This document shows positions 31,298 through 39,731 of a stretch of DNA of 64,000 bases, one piece after another. The stretch covers positions 124,001 through 188,000 of the forward strand of contig NZ_JBJQOQ010000002.1 in the NCBI RefSeq assembly GCF_046036945.1, written 5' to 3'. Below the pieces are notes generated by a model. It made no database searches. It was given only the letters and a program-made list of their open reading frames with translations, and was not told the DNA's origin. Both the position numbers and the translations under genes were made by a program. The stretch is from Brevibacillus_C sp046036945. Its GTDB lineage: Bacteria; Bacillota; Bacilli; Brevibacillales; Brevibacillaceae. Numbering within the stretch: position 1 is the stretch's first letter; every line of letters begins with the position of its first letter.

Positions 31298-33379
31298 TTG
31301 GAGCTGTCCTTATTGAATCTCATTGCGTTTTTCCTGGTATTGGCGTACGGGCTTTACCTGATTGCCCATGTTGTCTACAGCCGCTACTTGTTCATCAAGC
31401 TAGGGAAGAAGGCCGATATCAAGGACGATTTTGGCACCCGGCTCAATCTGATTCTGCAAAACGTCTTTTTGCAGAAGAAGCTGTTAAAAGACACGAAGAG
31501 CGGAATTATGCATGTCGTCATGTTTTACGGATTTATCATTTTGCAGTTCGGAGCGCTGGAGCTGATCATCAAGGGTTTGGTCCGCGGCTTCGAGCTCCCT
31601 TTTGGCAGCGCTCACAAATACTTCAGCCTGATGCAGGAGATCACCACCTTTCTGATCCTGGCAGCGGTGGCTTATGCCTACTACCGCCGCTACGTCGAAA
31701 AGCTGAAGCGGCTGAAGCGAGGATTTAAAGCGGGCCTGGTCCTGATCTTTATTTCTACGCTGATGGCCTCCGTGCTGCTTTCGCTCGGCTTCGAACAGAT
31801 CTGGCTGGGCCATGAGCCGTCCGGTTACGCTCCCATCTCGTCGCTGATCGCGATTGTCTTTTCGGGGATCGGCACGACAGCGGCTGCGGCTTTGTTCTAC
31901 GTGTTTTGGTGGGCCCATTTGTTGATCCTGCTCTCTTTCGCCGTCTACGTCCCGCAGTCCAAGCACGCCCACCTGCTGTTCGCTCCCGTCAACACCTGGT
32001 TTAAAAAGCTCGATCCGCCCGGCAAGCTGTCGTCAATCGACTTCGAGGACGAGACCCAGGAAGTCTTTGGCGTGGGCAAGATCGAGGACTTTACCCAGGT
32101 GCAGCTGATCGATTTGTACGCTTGTGTCGAGTGCGGCCGCTGCACCAGCATGTGTCCTGCTTCCGGAACGGGCAAGCTGTTGTCGCCGATGGATCTGATC
32201 GTCAAAATGCGCGACCACCTGACGGAAAAGGGGGCGGTTGTAACTTCCCGCACACCGTGGATGCCCAGCTTTGCCTTCCCGGACGCTGCCGCCAATCAAC
32301 TGGCCATGCAGGCGAACGAAGCTGCTGCAGCCGCAGAAGGAGCGGCGGCCAAAGCACCGGAGTACACGACCAATCTGATCGGCGACGTGATTACCGAGCA
32401 GGAGCTGTGGGCCTGTACGACCTGCCGCAACTGTGAAGATCAGTGCCCGGTCATGAACGAGCACGTAGACAAAATCATTGACATGCGCCGCTATCTGGTG
32501 ATGACGGAAGGAAGCGTCCCCGCTGAGGCCCAGCGCGCCTTGAACAACATCGAGCGGCAGGGCAATCCGTGGGGCATCAACCGCAAAGACCGGACCAAGT
32601 GGATCGAAGGGTTGGGCGAAGCGTATCCAGTGCCGACGGTAAAGGACACGGATGAATTTGAATACCTGTTCTGGGTCGGGGCGATGGGTTCGTACGACAA
32701 CCGCAGCATCAAAATCACCCACGCATTCGTCAAGCTGATGCACGAAGCGGGCATCTCCTTCGCGATCCTCGGCAATGAGGAAAAGAACTCCGGGGATACG
32801 GCCCGCCGCATCGGAAACGAGTTTTTATTCCAGCAGCTGGCCCAGGAGAACATCGCGCTGTTCGAAGCGTACGGCGTGAAGAAGATCGTCACGTGTGACC
32901 CGCACGCTTTCAATACGTTCAAAAACGAATATCCCGAATTCGGCTTGAAGGCGGAAGTCTATCATCACTCCGAACTGCTGGAGCAATGGCTGAAAGAGGG
33001 CAGGCTGTCCCCGGCCAAAGAGGTAAAAGAACGGATCACCTACCACGACTCCTGCTATTTGGGACGCTACAACGAGATATATGACAAACCGCGGCAAATC
33101 CTCGCGGCCATCCCTGGCGTAGAGATTGTAGAGATGAAGCGAAGCGGCTGCGACAGCATGTGCTGCGGCGCCGGCGGCGGCATGATGTGGATGGAGGAAA
33201 CAGAGGGCACCCGCGTCAACGTCGCCCGTACGGAACAGGCTCTCGAGGTGGAGCCGACACAGATCGCCAGTGCCTGCCCGTACTGTTTGACGATGATGAA
33301 CGACGGCATCAAGATGAAGGAAAAAGAGGCTGAAGTCAAAGCGAGAGATATCGCCGAGATCCTCGCCGACGCGATCTGA
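31298..33379 (+). CDS. fadF: membrane iron-sulfur oxidoreductase of fatty acid oxidation (FadF)
   Basis: About 693 residues. Five membrane helices in the first 225 residues (nitrate-reductase-gamma-like) are followed by two 4Fe-4S motifs, CVECGRCTSMCP (from Cys276) and CTTCRNCEDQCP (from Cys373). Two CCG-type cysteine-rich domains of heterodisulfide-reductase type follow (HDSCYLGRYN, SGCDSMCCGAGGGMMW, ACPYCLTMM). It is thought to take electrons from acyl-CoA dehydrogenases via ETF and pass them to the quinone pool, as proposed for B. subtilis FadF (YwjF). Start: TTG 31298 is chosen because GGAG lies ten bases upstream; TTG 31289 is also in frame but abuts that site. Etf genes are not in the window. 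Its operators tie it to the TetR regulon. Confidence 0.88.
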   Translation: MELSLLNLIAFFLVLAYGLYLIAHVVYSRYLFIKLGKKADIKDDFGTRLNLILQNVFLQKKLLKDTKSGIMHVVMFYGFIILQFGALELIIKGLVRGFELPFGSAHKYFSLMQEITTFLILAAVAYAYYRRYVEKLKRLKRGFKAGLVLIFISTLMASVLLSLGFEQIWLGHEPSGYAPISSLIAIVFSGIGTTAAAALFYVFWWAHLLILLSFAVYVPQSKHAHLLFAPVNTWFKKLDPPGKLSSIDFEDETQEVFGVGKIEDFTQVQLIDLYACVECGRCTSMCPASGTGKLLSPMDLIVKMRDHLTEKGAVVTSRTPWMPSFAFPDAAANQLAMQANEAAAAAEGAAAKAPEYTTNLIGDVITEQELWACTTCRNCEDQCPVMNEHVDKIIDMRRYLVMTEGSVPAEAQRALNNIERQGNPWGINRKDRTKWIEGLGEAYPVPTVKDTDEFEYLFWVGAMGSYDNRSIKITHAFVKLMHEAGISFAILGNEEKNSGDTARRIGNEFLFQQLAQENIALFEAYGVKKIVTCDPHAFNTFKNEYPEFGLKAEVYHHSELLEQWLKEGRLSPAKEVKERITYHDSCYLGRYNEIYDKPRQILAAIPGVEIVEMKRSGCDSMCCGAGGGMMWMEETEGTRVNVARTEQALEVEPTQIASACPYCLTMMNDGIKMKEKEAEVKARDIAEILADAI

Positions 33380-33410
33380 CGGCCAAAGCTGCCGGAGAAA
33401 AGGAACGGAA

Positions 33411-33455
33411 CCAGCGGAAAGGGAGCGGTCAGCGGTCTGACTGCCCCTTCGCTGG
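33411..33455 (+). terminator. long hairpin after fadF
   Basis: CCAGCG (33411-33416) pairs with CGCTGG (33450-33455), and the inner bases continue the stem (AAGGG with CCCTT; GCGGTCAG with CTGACTGC, one G-U). There is no immediate T run (TTTTT comes 14 bases later), so it may end transcription weakly or protect the 3' end. Confidence 0.5.
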
Positions 33456-33497
33456 AACAAATGGGCACATTTTTAGGCGGCAGTCAATTTCGATTTG

Positions 33498-33553
33498 TTG
33501 ACTAATTCAGATAATGAGGTCAAAATAAAAGTATAGATGAGCGACCGCTCGAT
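33498..33553 (+). promoter_or_regulatory. promoter and operator of the thiolase operon
   Basis: TTGACT (33498-33503), 17 bases, CAAAAT (33521-33526). The dyad GATGAGCGACCGCTCGAT (33536-33553; core GAGCGACCGCTC symmetric at 10 of 12) starts about at the expected transcription start. It resembles the operators at 31178 and 39032. Confidence 0.65.
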
Positions 33554-33595
33554 CAGATTGGGCGTATTTGCCTGCCCTGTAAGGAGGGAAATGGC

Positions 33596-34777
33596 GTGAG
33601 ATCAGTCATCATAAGTGCTGTCCGAACTCCGTTTGGCAAATTTGGCGGTGCGTTAAAGAACCTTAGTGCTGTGGAACTCGGCTCTGTCGTGATCAGGGAG
33701 GCGGTAAAACGGGCAGGAATCACCGGCGAACAGGCAGATGAAGTGATCATGGGTATGGTCGTTCAGGCAGGGGCGGGCCAGGTTCCATCCCGGCAGGCAG
33801 CCCGCAAAGCGGGACTGCCGTGGAACGTGTCCAGCCAAACGATCAATAAGGTATGCGCCTCCGGCATGAGGGCCGTGACGCTGGCGGATCAGATCATCCG
33901 TGCCGGGGATGGCGAGGTGATCGTAGCGGGAGGCATGGAGAGCATGAGCAATGCCCCCTATGCATTGCCGGGAGCGCGGTACGGCATGCGCATGGGCGAC
34001 AGTCAAGCTGTCGACCTGATGATGTTTGACGGGCTAACCTGCCCGTTTGACGGCGTGCCGATGGCTGTACACGGCAGCAATGTGGCCCGAGAGTACGGCA
34101 TTACCAGGCAGCAGCAGGACGCCTGGGCGTACCGCAGCCAGATGAGGGCGTCCAAGGCCGCAGTCAACGGTCTTTTCGCCGAGGAGATCGTCCCGGTGGA
34201 GGTTCCCCGGAAAAAAGGCGAGCCGCTGCTCGTCTCCCAAGACGAGGCTCTCCGCCCGGACACTTCCCTCGAAGGGCTGGCGAAGCTTCCGCCTGTCTAT
34301 CTGCAGGACGGAACGATCACCGCGGGCAACGCGCCGGGCATCAACGACGGAGCGGCAGCGATGGTGATCACCAGTGAAGAAACGGCCGCCCGCCTCGGCA
34401 AAAAACCACTGGCGACGATTCTCGGCCATGCGGCAGTCGGGGCTGAAGCGCCCTACATCGCCATAACGCCCGCGCTGGCGATTCAAAAACTGCTGCAAAA
34501 ATCCGGGCTGAATCTCCGGCAGATAGACTTGTTTGAAGTGAACGAGGCGTTTGCCGCCGTCACGTTGACCAGCGGCAAGATGGTCGGCTGGGACGAGGAA
34601 AAGGTAAACGTAAACGGCGGTGCGATCGCAATTGGACATCCAATTGGCGCAAGCGGCGCCCGGATTATCATGACTTTGGCCTACGAGCTTCGCAGGCGCG
34701 GCGGAGGGCTGGGGATCGCTGCCATTTGCAGCGGTGCGGCCCAGGGTGACGCGGTGCTGCTGCGTGTAGATGAATGA
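33596..34777 (+). CDS. acetyl-CoA C-acetyltransferase (thiolase)
   Basis: 393-residue thiolase II type enzyme that condenses two acetyl-CoA, or cleaves acetoacetyl-CoA in the degradative direction. Catalytic residues are visible: acyl-accepting Cys87 in VCASGMRAV, the His of GHPIGASGAR, and base Cys378 in CSGAAQGD. NEAFA is also present. Substrate loop length and sequence fit the acetoacetyl-CoA (ThlA/MmgA/AtoB) group. GTG 33596 with AAGGAGGG seven bases upstream. First gene of an operon with hydroxyacyl-CoA and acyl-CoA dehydrogenases, behind an operator like those of fadF and tetR. Confidence 0.92.
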   Translation: MRSVIISAVRTPFGKFGGALKNLSAVELGSVVIREAVKRAGITGEQADEVIMGMVVQAGAGQVPSRQAARKAGLPWNVSSQTINKVCASGMRAVTLADQIIRAGDGEVIVAGGMESMSNAPYALPGARYGMRMGDSQAVDLMMFDGLTCPFDGVPMAVHGSNVAREYGITRQQQDAWAYRSQMRASKAAVNGLFAEEIVPVEVPRKKGEPLLVSQDEALRPDTSLEGLAKLPPVYLQDGTITAGNAPGINDGAAAMVITSEETAARLGKKPLATILGHAAVGAEAPYIAITPALAIQKLLQKSGLNLRQIDLFEVNEAFAAVTLTSGKMVGWDEEKVNVNGGAIAIGHPIGASGARIIMTLAYELRRRGGGLGIAAICSGAAQGDAVLLRVDE

Positions 34778-34790
34778 GGAGGGGTCTTGG

Positions 34791-35642
34791 GTGAATGTTA
34801 GCAAATTGATGGTAGTGGGGGCAGGCCAGATGGGCAGCGGGATTGCCCAGGTGGCGGCTCAGGCGGGTATAGAAGTGCTGCTGCACGATGCGCAGCGTGA
34901 GTATGCGGAACGGGGATTGGGTACGATCAGCAAGAACCTGGCGCGCAGTGTTGAAAAGCAAAAAATGTCGGCAGACGACAAGGAGCTGATCCTGTCTCGG
35001 ATATCCCTTTCGACGGATTTGGCGGACGCCAAAGAGGTGGATATCGTCATAGAAGCTGTCACGGAAAATATGGCGGTCAAAACGGAAATCTTTCGTCAAC
35101 TGGACGAGATTTGTCCGCCGCATGCGGTGCTGGCGAGCAACACCTCCTCCCTGCCGATCACGGAGATCGCCGCCGTAACCAATCGCCCGGAAAAAGTAAT
35201 CGGGATGCACTTCATGAACCCGGTTCCAGTCATGAAGCTGGTCGAAGTGATTCGCGGGCTGCAGACAGCAGAGGAAGTCTACACGCTGGTGGAGACCCTG
35301 GCCAAGCAGATGGGGAAGGTTCCGGTCAGCGTCAATGATTTCCCCGGGTTCGTCTCCAATCGCGTGCTGATGCCGATGATCAACGAAGCGATCTACTGCG
35401 TCTATGAGGGGGTCGCCAGTCCTGAAGCGATCGACGAGGTAATGAAGCTGGGCATGAATCACCCGATGGGACCGCTCACGCTGGCCGATTTTATCGGACT
35501 GGACACGTGCTTGTACATCATGGAGGTGCTGTACGAAGGGTTTGGCGACTCCAAGTACCGTCCTTGCCCGCTGCTGCGAAAATACGTGAAGGCAGGTTGG
35601 CTCGGCAAGAAGAGCGGCCGGGGTTTTTACGTGTATGATTGA
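34791..35642 (+). CDS. 3-hydroxybutyryl-CoA dehydrogenase (Hbd/MmgB type)
   Basis: 283 residues. The NAD-binding Rossmann motif KLMVVGAGQMGSGIAQVAAQAG opens the protein. The catalytic His-Glu pair is in GMHFMNPVPVMKLVEVIRG, and NDFPGFVSNRVLMPMINEA with HPMGPLTLADFIGLD completes the dimer domain. It interconverts 3-hydroxybutyryl-CoA and acetoacetyl-CoA. GTG 34791 is taken, with GAGGAGGGG six bases upstream; an ATG at 34770 is in frame but overlaps the thiolase end and has no site. 13 bases after the thiolase gene. The hydratase that would link it to the acyl-CoA dehydrogenases is not encoded in the window. Confidence 0.92.
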   Translation: MNVSKLMVVGAGQMGSGIAQVAAQAGIEVLLHDAQREYAERGLGTISKNLARSVEKQKMSADDKELILSRISLSTDLADAKEVDIVIEAVTENMAVKTEIFRQLDEICPPHAVLASNTSSLPITEIAAVTNRPEKVIGMHFMNPVPVMKLVEVIRGLQTAEEVYTLVETLAKQMGKVPVSVNDFPGFVSNRVLMPMINEAIYCVYEGVASPEAIDEVMKLGMNHPMGPLTLADFIGLDTCLYIMEVLYEGFGDSKYRPCPLLRKYVKAGWLGKKSGRGFYVYD

Positions 35643-35682
35643 CAGGTAAAATTGAGGTCATTTTGGGAAAGGGAGGAGTATT

Positions 35683-36822
35683 ATGGACCTCCGCCTGACA
35701 GCGGAACAAGAGATGATGCGCAAGATGGTCCGCAGCTTTGCCCAAAAGGGAATTGCTCCCATCGTCCCTCTCATGGAAGAAAATGATGAATTTCCCCGTC
35801 AAATCGTCCAAAAGATGGGGGAAGCCGGCATCATGGGCATTCCGGTACCGGAAAAATGGGGCGGAGCAGGCGCAGACTACATTTCATACATCTTGGCGAT
35901 CCACGAGATCTCCAAAGTCAGCGCCACCGCAGGCGTTATTTTATCCGTCCACACCTCTGTCGGCACCAATCCGATCTTGCATTTTGGCACCGAGGAGCAG
36001 AAGCAGCGATTCCTTCCTAAGCTGGCACAAGGAAAATATCTTGGCGCCTTCGCTCTGACCGAGTCGCATTCAGGCTCGGACGCCAAAAGCATCCGCACAT
36101 CGGCTGTCCGCAAAGGGGATGAATACGTGCTTAACGGAAGCAAGGTGTTCATTACCAACGGCGGCGAGGCAGATACGTACATCACCTTTGCCGTTACGGA
36201 TCCGCAAAAGGGGCCAAAAGGAATATCGGCGTTTATTGTCGAAAAAGACACAAAAGGTCTGCATGTCGGAAAAAAGGAAAAGAAAATGGGGCTGCGCGGC
36301 TCCAACACGACGGAACTGATTTTTGACAACGCTTCCGTACCGGCGAAAAACTTGCTGGGACGAGAAGGAGACGGATTTGTCATCGCCATGGCCAACCTGG
36401 ACGTCGGGCGCATCGGCATCGCCGCCCAGGCGCTGGGGATAGCGGAAGCGGCTGTGGAGCATGCCCGCCGCTATGCCAAAGAGCGACAGCAATTTGGCCG
36501 GCCCATCGCTGCACAGCAGGCCATCGCCTTCAAGCTGGCAGACATGGCGACGATGACAGAGGCAGCACGCCAACTGGTTTATCGCGCCGCCTTCCTTTGC
36601 AACGAGAAGCTGTCCTGCGGCAAAGAAGCTTCCATGGCCAAGCTGTTCGCCTCTGACGCAGCGATGAAGGTGACCACGGAAGCGATCCAGGTCTTTGGCG
36701 GATACGGTTACACGCGCGAGTATCCGGTAGAGCGCCTGTTCCGGGATGCGAAAGTCACGCAGATCTACGAGGGAACGAATGAAATTCAACACCTGGTGAT
36801 AGCCAAGCACTTGCTTTCGTAA
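35683..36822 (+). CDS. acyl-CoA dehydrogenase, paralogue 1
   Basis: 379-residue FAD flavoenzyme making the 2,3-double bond in acyl-CoA, passing electrons to ETF. Signature 1 is AFALTESHSGSDAKSIRTSA and signature 2 QQFGRPIAAQQAIAFKLADM. The catalytic Glu region is VFGGYGYTREYPVERLFRDA followed by QIYEGTNEIQ. Size and sequence fit the short-chain (butyryl-CoA, MmgC/AcdA) group; exact chain length cannot be read. ATG 35683 with GGGAGGAG upstream. Immediately followed by a second, clearly homologous dehydrogenase gene, so a tandem duplication with later divergence is likely. Confidence 0.92.
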   Translation: MDLRLTAEQEMMRKMVRSFAQKGIAPIVPLMEENDEFPRQIVQKMGEAGIMGIPVPEKWGGAGADYISYILAIHEISKVSATAGVILSVHTSVGTNPILHFGTEEQKQRFLPKLAQGKYLGAFALTESHSGSDAKSIRTSAVRKGDEYVLNGSKVFITNGGEADTYITFAVTDPQKGPKGISAFIVEKDTKGLHVGKKEKKMGLRGSNTTELIFDNASVPAKNLLGREGDGFVIAMANLDVGRIGIAAQALGIAEAAVEHARRYAKERQQFGRPIAAQQAIAFKLADMATMTEAARQLVYRAAFLCNEKLSCGKEASMAKLFASDAAMKVTTEAIQVFGGYGYTREYPVERLFRDAKVTQIYEGTNEIQHLVIAKHLLS

Positions 36823-36843
36823 ATAGAACAGGGGTGAGAAGAG

Positions 36844-37986
36844 ATGGACTTTCGTTTAACCGAAGAGCAAGAGATGATTCGCAAAATGGTGCGCGATTTT
36901 GCCGAAACCAAGGTTGCGCCAACCGCTGCCGAGCGCGATGAAGAGGAGCGCTTCGACCGGGCGATATTCGAAGAGATGGCCGAGTTGGGGCTTACAGGCA
37001 TACCGTGGCCGGAAGAGTACGGCGGTGCAGGCGCCGATTATATGAGCTACGTTTTGGCTGTAGAGGAGCTGTCCCGGGTCGACGCTTCCATCGGCGTTAC
37101 GCTGTCTGCCCACGTCTCGCTGGCCAGCTGGCCGATTTTCAAGTTCGGGACGGAGGAACAAAAACAGAAGTTCCTGCGGCCGTTGGCAGAAGGCAAAAAG
37201 CTGGGTGCTTACTGTCTGACGGAGCCAGGCTCCGGGTCTGACTCGGCGGGAATGCGGACGACGGCGGTAAAAGACGGAGACCATTACGTCTTGAACGGCA
37301 ATAAAATCTTTATCACCAACGGCGGGGATGCAGAAATCTACATCGTCTTTGCGGTGACCGACCCGACGCTGAAGCACAAAGGGATTACCGCTTTTATCGT
37401 GGAAAAGGGCACACCCGGCTTCAGCATGGGGAAAAAGGAGAAAAAGCTTGGAATCCGCTCCTCGCCAACACTGGAAGTCATTTTTGAAAACGCCCGGATT
37501 CCGGCGGAAAATCGCCTGGGGACGGAAGGGGAAGGCTTTAAAATCGCGATGATGACGCTTGATGGCGGGCGCAACGGAATTGCCGCACAAGCGCTGGGGA
37601 TCGCACAGGGGGCTTATGAGCACGCGCTGGCCTACGCCAAGGAGCGCCACCAGTTCGGCAAGCCGATCGCTTCGCTGCAGGCCATCCAGTTCAAGCTGGC
37701 AGAGATGGCGACGAAGATCGAAGCGGCCAGGCTGCTCACGTATCAGGCAGCGTGGCTGGAAGATCAAGGTCTGCCGTACGGCAAGGCTTCCGCCATGTCG
37801 AAGCTGTTCGCCGGCGACACGGCGATGGAGGTTACGATTGAAGCCGTACAAGTCTTTGGCGGATACGGCTACACCAGGGAATACCCCGTGGAACGCTTTA
37901 TGCGGGACGCCAAAATTACCCAGATCTACGAAGGAACCAACGAAATACAACGCGTCGTGATCAGCAACTACCTTCTTAAAGAATAG
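36844..37986 (+). CDS. acyl-CoA dehydrogenase, paralogue 2
   Basis: 380 residues, homologous to the preceding gene over its full length (MDFRLTEEQEMIRKMVRDFA against MDLRLTAEQEMMRKMVRSFA). Signatures: GAYCLTEPGSGSDSAGMRTT and HQFGKPIASLQAIQFKLAEM, then VFGGYGYTREYPVERFMRDA and QIYEGTNEIQRVV. Likely prefers a different acyl chain, possibly branched, given icmF and meaB downstream; this is inference. ATG 36844 with AGGGGTGAGAAG upstream. 14 bases separate it from meaB. Confidence 0.92.
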   Translation: MDFRLTEEQEMIRKMVRDFAETKVAPTAAERDEEERFDRAIFEEMAELGLTGIPWPEEYGGAGADYMSYVLAVEELSRVDASIGVTLSAHVSLASWPIFKFGTEEQKQKFLRPLAEGKKLGAYCLTEPGSGSDSAGMRTTAVKDGDHYVLNGNKIFITNGGDAEIYIVFAVTDPTLKHKGITAFIVEKGTPGFSMGKKEKKLGIRSSPTLEVIFENARIPAENRLGTEGEGFKIAMMTLDGGRNGIAAQALGIAQGAYEHALAYAKERHQFGKPIASLQAIQFKLAEMATKIEAARLLTYQAAWLEDQGLPYGKASAMSKLFAGDTAMEVTIEAVQVFGGYGYTREYPVERFMRDAKITQIYEGTNEIQRVVISNYLLKE

Positions 37987-38000
37987 CGTGGGATTGTGCA

Positions 38001-38966
38001 ATGCTGGAGATTACAAAGCGGGTACTGGCCGGTGACGTGCGGGGAGCGGCCCGCGCCATTACCTGCATCGAACAGGACTATCCGGAACGGATGCAAATGC
38101 TGCGGGAGATCTTCCCGCACACAGGCCGTGCCAAATTGATCGGGATTACGGGCACCCCGGGGGCGGGAAAAAGCTCGCTGGTGGATGCGCTGGTCTATTT
38201 CCTGCGGGCCGAGGGACTCTCGCTCGGGATCGTCGCGGTGGATCCGACCAGCCCGTTTACGGGCGGAGCCCTGCTCGGCGATCGGGTGCGGATGCAAAAT
38301 CACGCCCTGGATCCAGGGGTATTTATCCGCAGCATGGGGACGCGCGGCAGCCTGGGCGGATTATCCCGGAATACGAAGGATGCGGTGCGAGTGCTCGACG
38401 CGTACGGATGCGACGTCATCCTGATCGAGACGGTGGGTGTCGGCCAATCGGAGCTGGATGTGATGAACATCGCCGATTCGACTATCGTCGTTCTCAATCC
38501 CGGCGGCGGCGACAGCGTACAGGCGTTCAAAGCCGGCATCATGGAAATAGCCGACCTGTTTGTGATCAACAAGGCTGACCTGCCCGGTACCGACAAGCTG
38601 CAAGTCGAAGTGGAGCAGATGCTCGATTTGGCAAAGCATGATGCACCGTGGCGCCCCCCTGTCGTGAGGACGATTTCTACCAAACAACAGGGAATGGCTG
38701 ATCTGTGGGCGGCAGTCGAACGACACCAGCAGTTTCTGCATGAAAGCGGCGATTGGGAGAGGCGGCGTGCCGCTCACCTCCGCGAAGAGGTGTTGGAGAT
38801 CGTGAGCCACAACGTCTATCAGCAGATGCTGCAAGCAGCACAGGAAGGCTGTTTTGCCGATCAACTGGCCGATGTGGAGGAGCGCCGCAGGGATCCGTAC
38901 AGCACTGCCGAGTTGATCGCTGAAACCTTGTTTCGAGGAGAGAAAGGTGCACCGAGGGACAAATAG
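38001..38966 (+). CDS. meaB: MeaB/ArgK-family GTPase, B12-mutase chaperone
   Basis: 321-residue G3E-type GTPase that protects and reloads adenosylcobalamin-dependent acyl-CoA mutases. The P-loop GITGTPGAGKSSLVDAL begins at Gly48. SwI-like VAVDPTSPFTGGALLGDRVRM, then LIETVGVGQSELDV and the base-recognition NKAD (VINKADLP) follow. The N- and C-terminal helical extensions have the MeaB pattern. ATG 38001 has only a weak ribosome site, so coupling to the preceding gene (14 bases) is likely. IcmF nearby already contains its own GTPase domain, so a separate MeaB suggests a second mutase elsewhere or a helper role for IcmF. Confidence 0.92.
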   Translation: MLEITKRVLAGDVRGAARAITCIEQDYPERMQMLREIFPHTGRAKLIGITGTPGAGKSSLVDALVYFLRAEGLSLGIVAVDPTSPFTGGALLGDRVRMQNHALDPGVFIRSMGTRGSLGGLSRNTKDAVRVLDAYGCDVILIETVGVGQSELDVMNIADSTIVVLNPGGGDSVQAFKAGIMEIADLFVINKADLPGTDKLQVEVEQMLDLAKHDAPWRPPVVRTISTKQQGMADLWAAVERHQQFLHESGDWERRRAAHLREEVLEIVSHNVYQQMLQAAQEGCFADQLADVEERRRDPYSTAELIAETLFRGEKGAPRDK

Positions 38967-38969
38967 AGA

Positions 38970-39051
38970 TTGAGGGCAGCGCTCTTTCCGGCGTATAATA
39001 GAGCGAAAGAGACGCTTTCCTTATTAATTTGCCTGACTAAACGCTCAGTCA
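38970..39051 (+). promoter_or_regulatory. tetR-icmF promoter and operator
   Basis: TTGAGG (38970-38975), 18 bases, TATAAT (38994-38999). Downstream, TGACTAAACGCTCAGTCA (39034-39051) is symmetric at 14 of 18 positions and ends 19 bases before the tetR ATG. It shares AACGCTCAGT with operator 1 of fadF. Confidence 0.7.
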
Positions 39052-39070
39052 GTTCGCGAGGTGTATCCAG

Positions 39071-39706
39071 ATGTCTAATCGAAGAAAAACAATACCGTCC
39101 CTGGTGAAAGATCCGAAGTTGATTGAAAAGCGGCGCGACCAAATTGTCGAAGCGGCTGTCGATTTGTTCATTCGCAAGGGATTTCATAAAACGACTACCC
39201 GGGAGATCGCCCGGGCATCCGGCTTCAGCATTGGCACGCTATACGAATACATTGAATCAAAGGAAGATGTGCTCTACCTCGTCTGTGATGCGATTCACGC
39301 CGAAGTGGAAAACCGCTTGCGGGAAGCGATCACGTTTCAGGGCACAGGACTCAAGGTGCTAAAACTGGCACTGCGCAGCTTCTTTCGCGTGATGGAACAG
39401 ATGAGCGACAGGGTACTGCTGATCTATCAGGAGACCAAGTCGCTTCCGGGAGAGACGATGCGCTACGTACTCGGCAGAGAAGAAGAGATAACAGGAATCT
39501 TTGAAGAGATTCTGCGCAAAGGAATTGCCGACGGTTCGATTGGCATTGACGAAAAACAAGTAAAATTGATGGCCCACAACATCATGGTGCTGGGTGAGAT
39601 GTGGGTGTTCCGCCGCTGGACGCTGAAGCGGGATTACTCGCTGGAAGAGTATACGGAAAAACAGACGGCGCTGCTTTTGCGGGAGATCAGCGGCAAGCAA
39701 ACGTAA
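39071..39706 (+). CDS. TetR-family repressor of acyl-CoA genes (FadR-like)
   Basis: 211 residues. The N-terminal TetR HTH is clear: KRRDQIVEAAVDLFIRKGFHKTTTREIARASGFSIGTLYEYIESKE. The C-terminal ligand-binding helices (VLKLALRSFFRVMEQMSD, MRYVLGREEEITGIFEEIL) resemble the acyl-CoA-responsive FadR/FadR-like group, so a long-chain or branched acyl-CoA ligand is plausible. ATG 39071 is preceded by GCGAGGTG. It precedes icmF by 25 bases, and its own promoter carries a dyad that recurs at fadF and the thiolase operon. It is thus the likely regulator of the whole 31-43 kb block. Confidence 0.88.
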   Translation: MSNRRKTIPSLVKDPKLIEKRRDQIVEAAVDLFIRKGFHKTTTREIARASGFSIGTLYEYIESKEDVLYLVCDAIHAEVENRLREAITFQGTGLKVLKLALRSFFRVMEQMSDRVLLIYQETKSLPGETMRYVLGREEEITGIFEEILRKGIADGSIGIDEKQVKLMAHNIMVLGEMWVFRRWTLKRDYSLEEYTEKQTALLLREISGKQT

Positions 39707-39731
39707 AGCGGAAAGAAGGAGGCAAAAAGGG

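Noticed and set aside
33411..33455. Long hairpin after fadF as a small RNA gene
   Set aside because: It has no promoter of its own, and a 3'-end stem of the fadF message explains it.
36856..38001. 381-codon minus-strand frame opposite the second acyl-CoA dehydrogenase
   Set aside because: Full-length shadow of a gene with complete family motifs; codon-position bias explains it.
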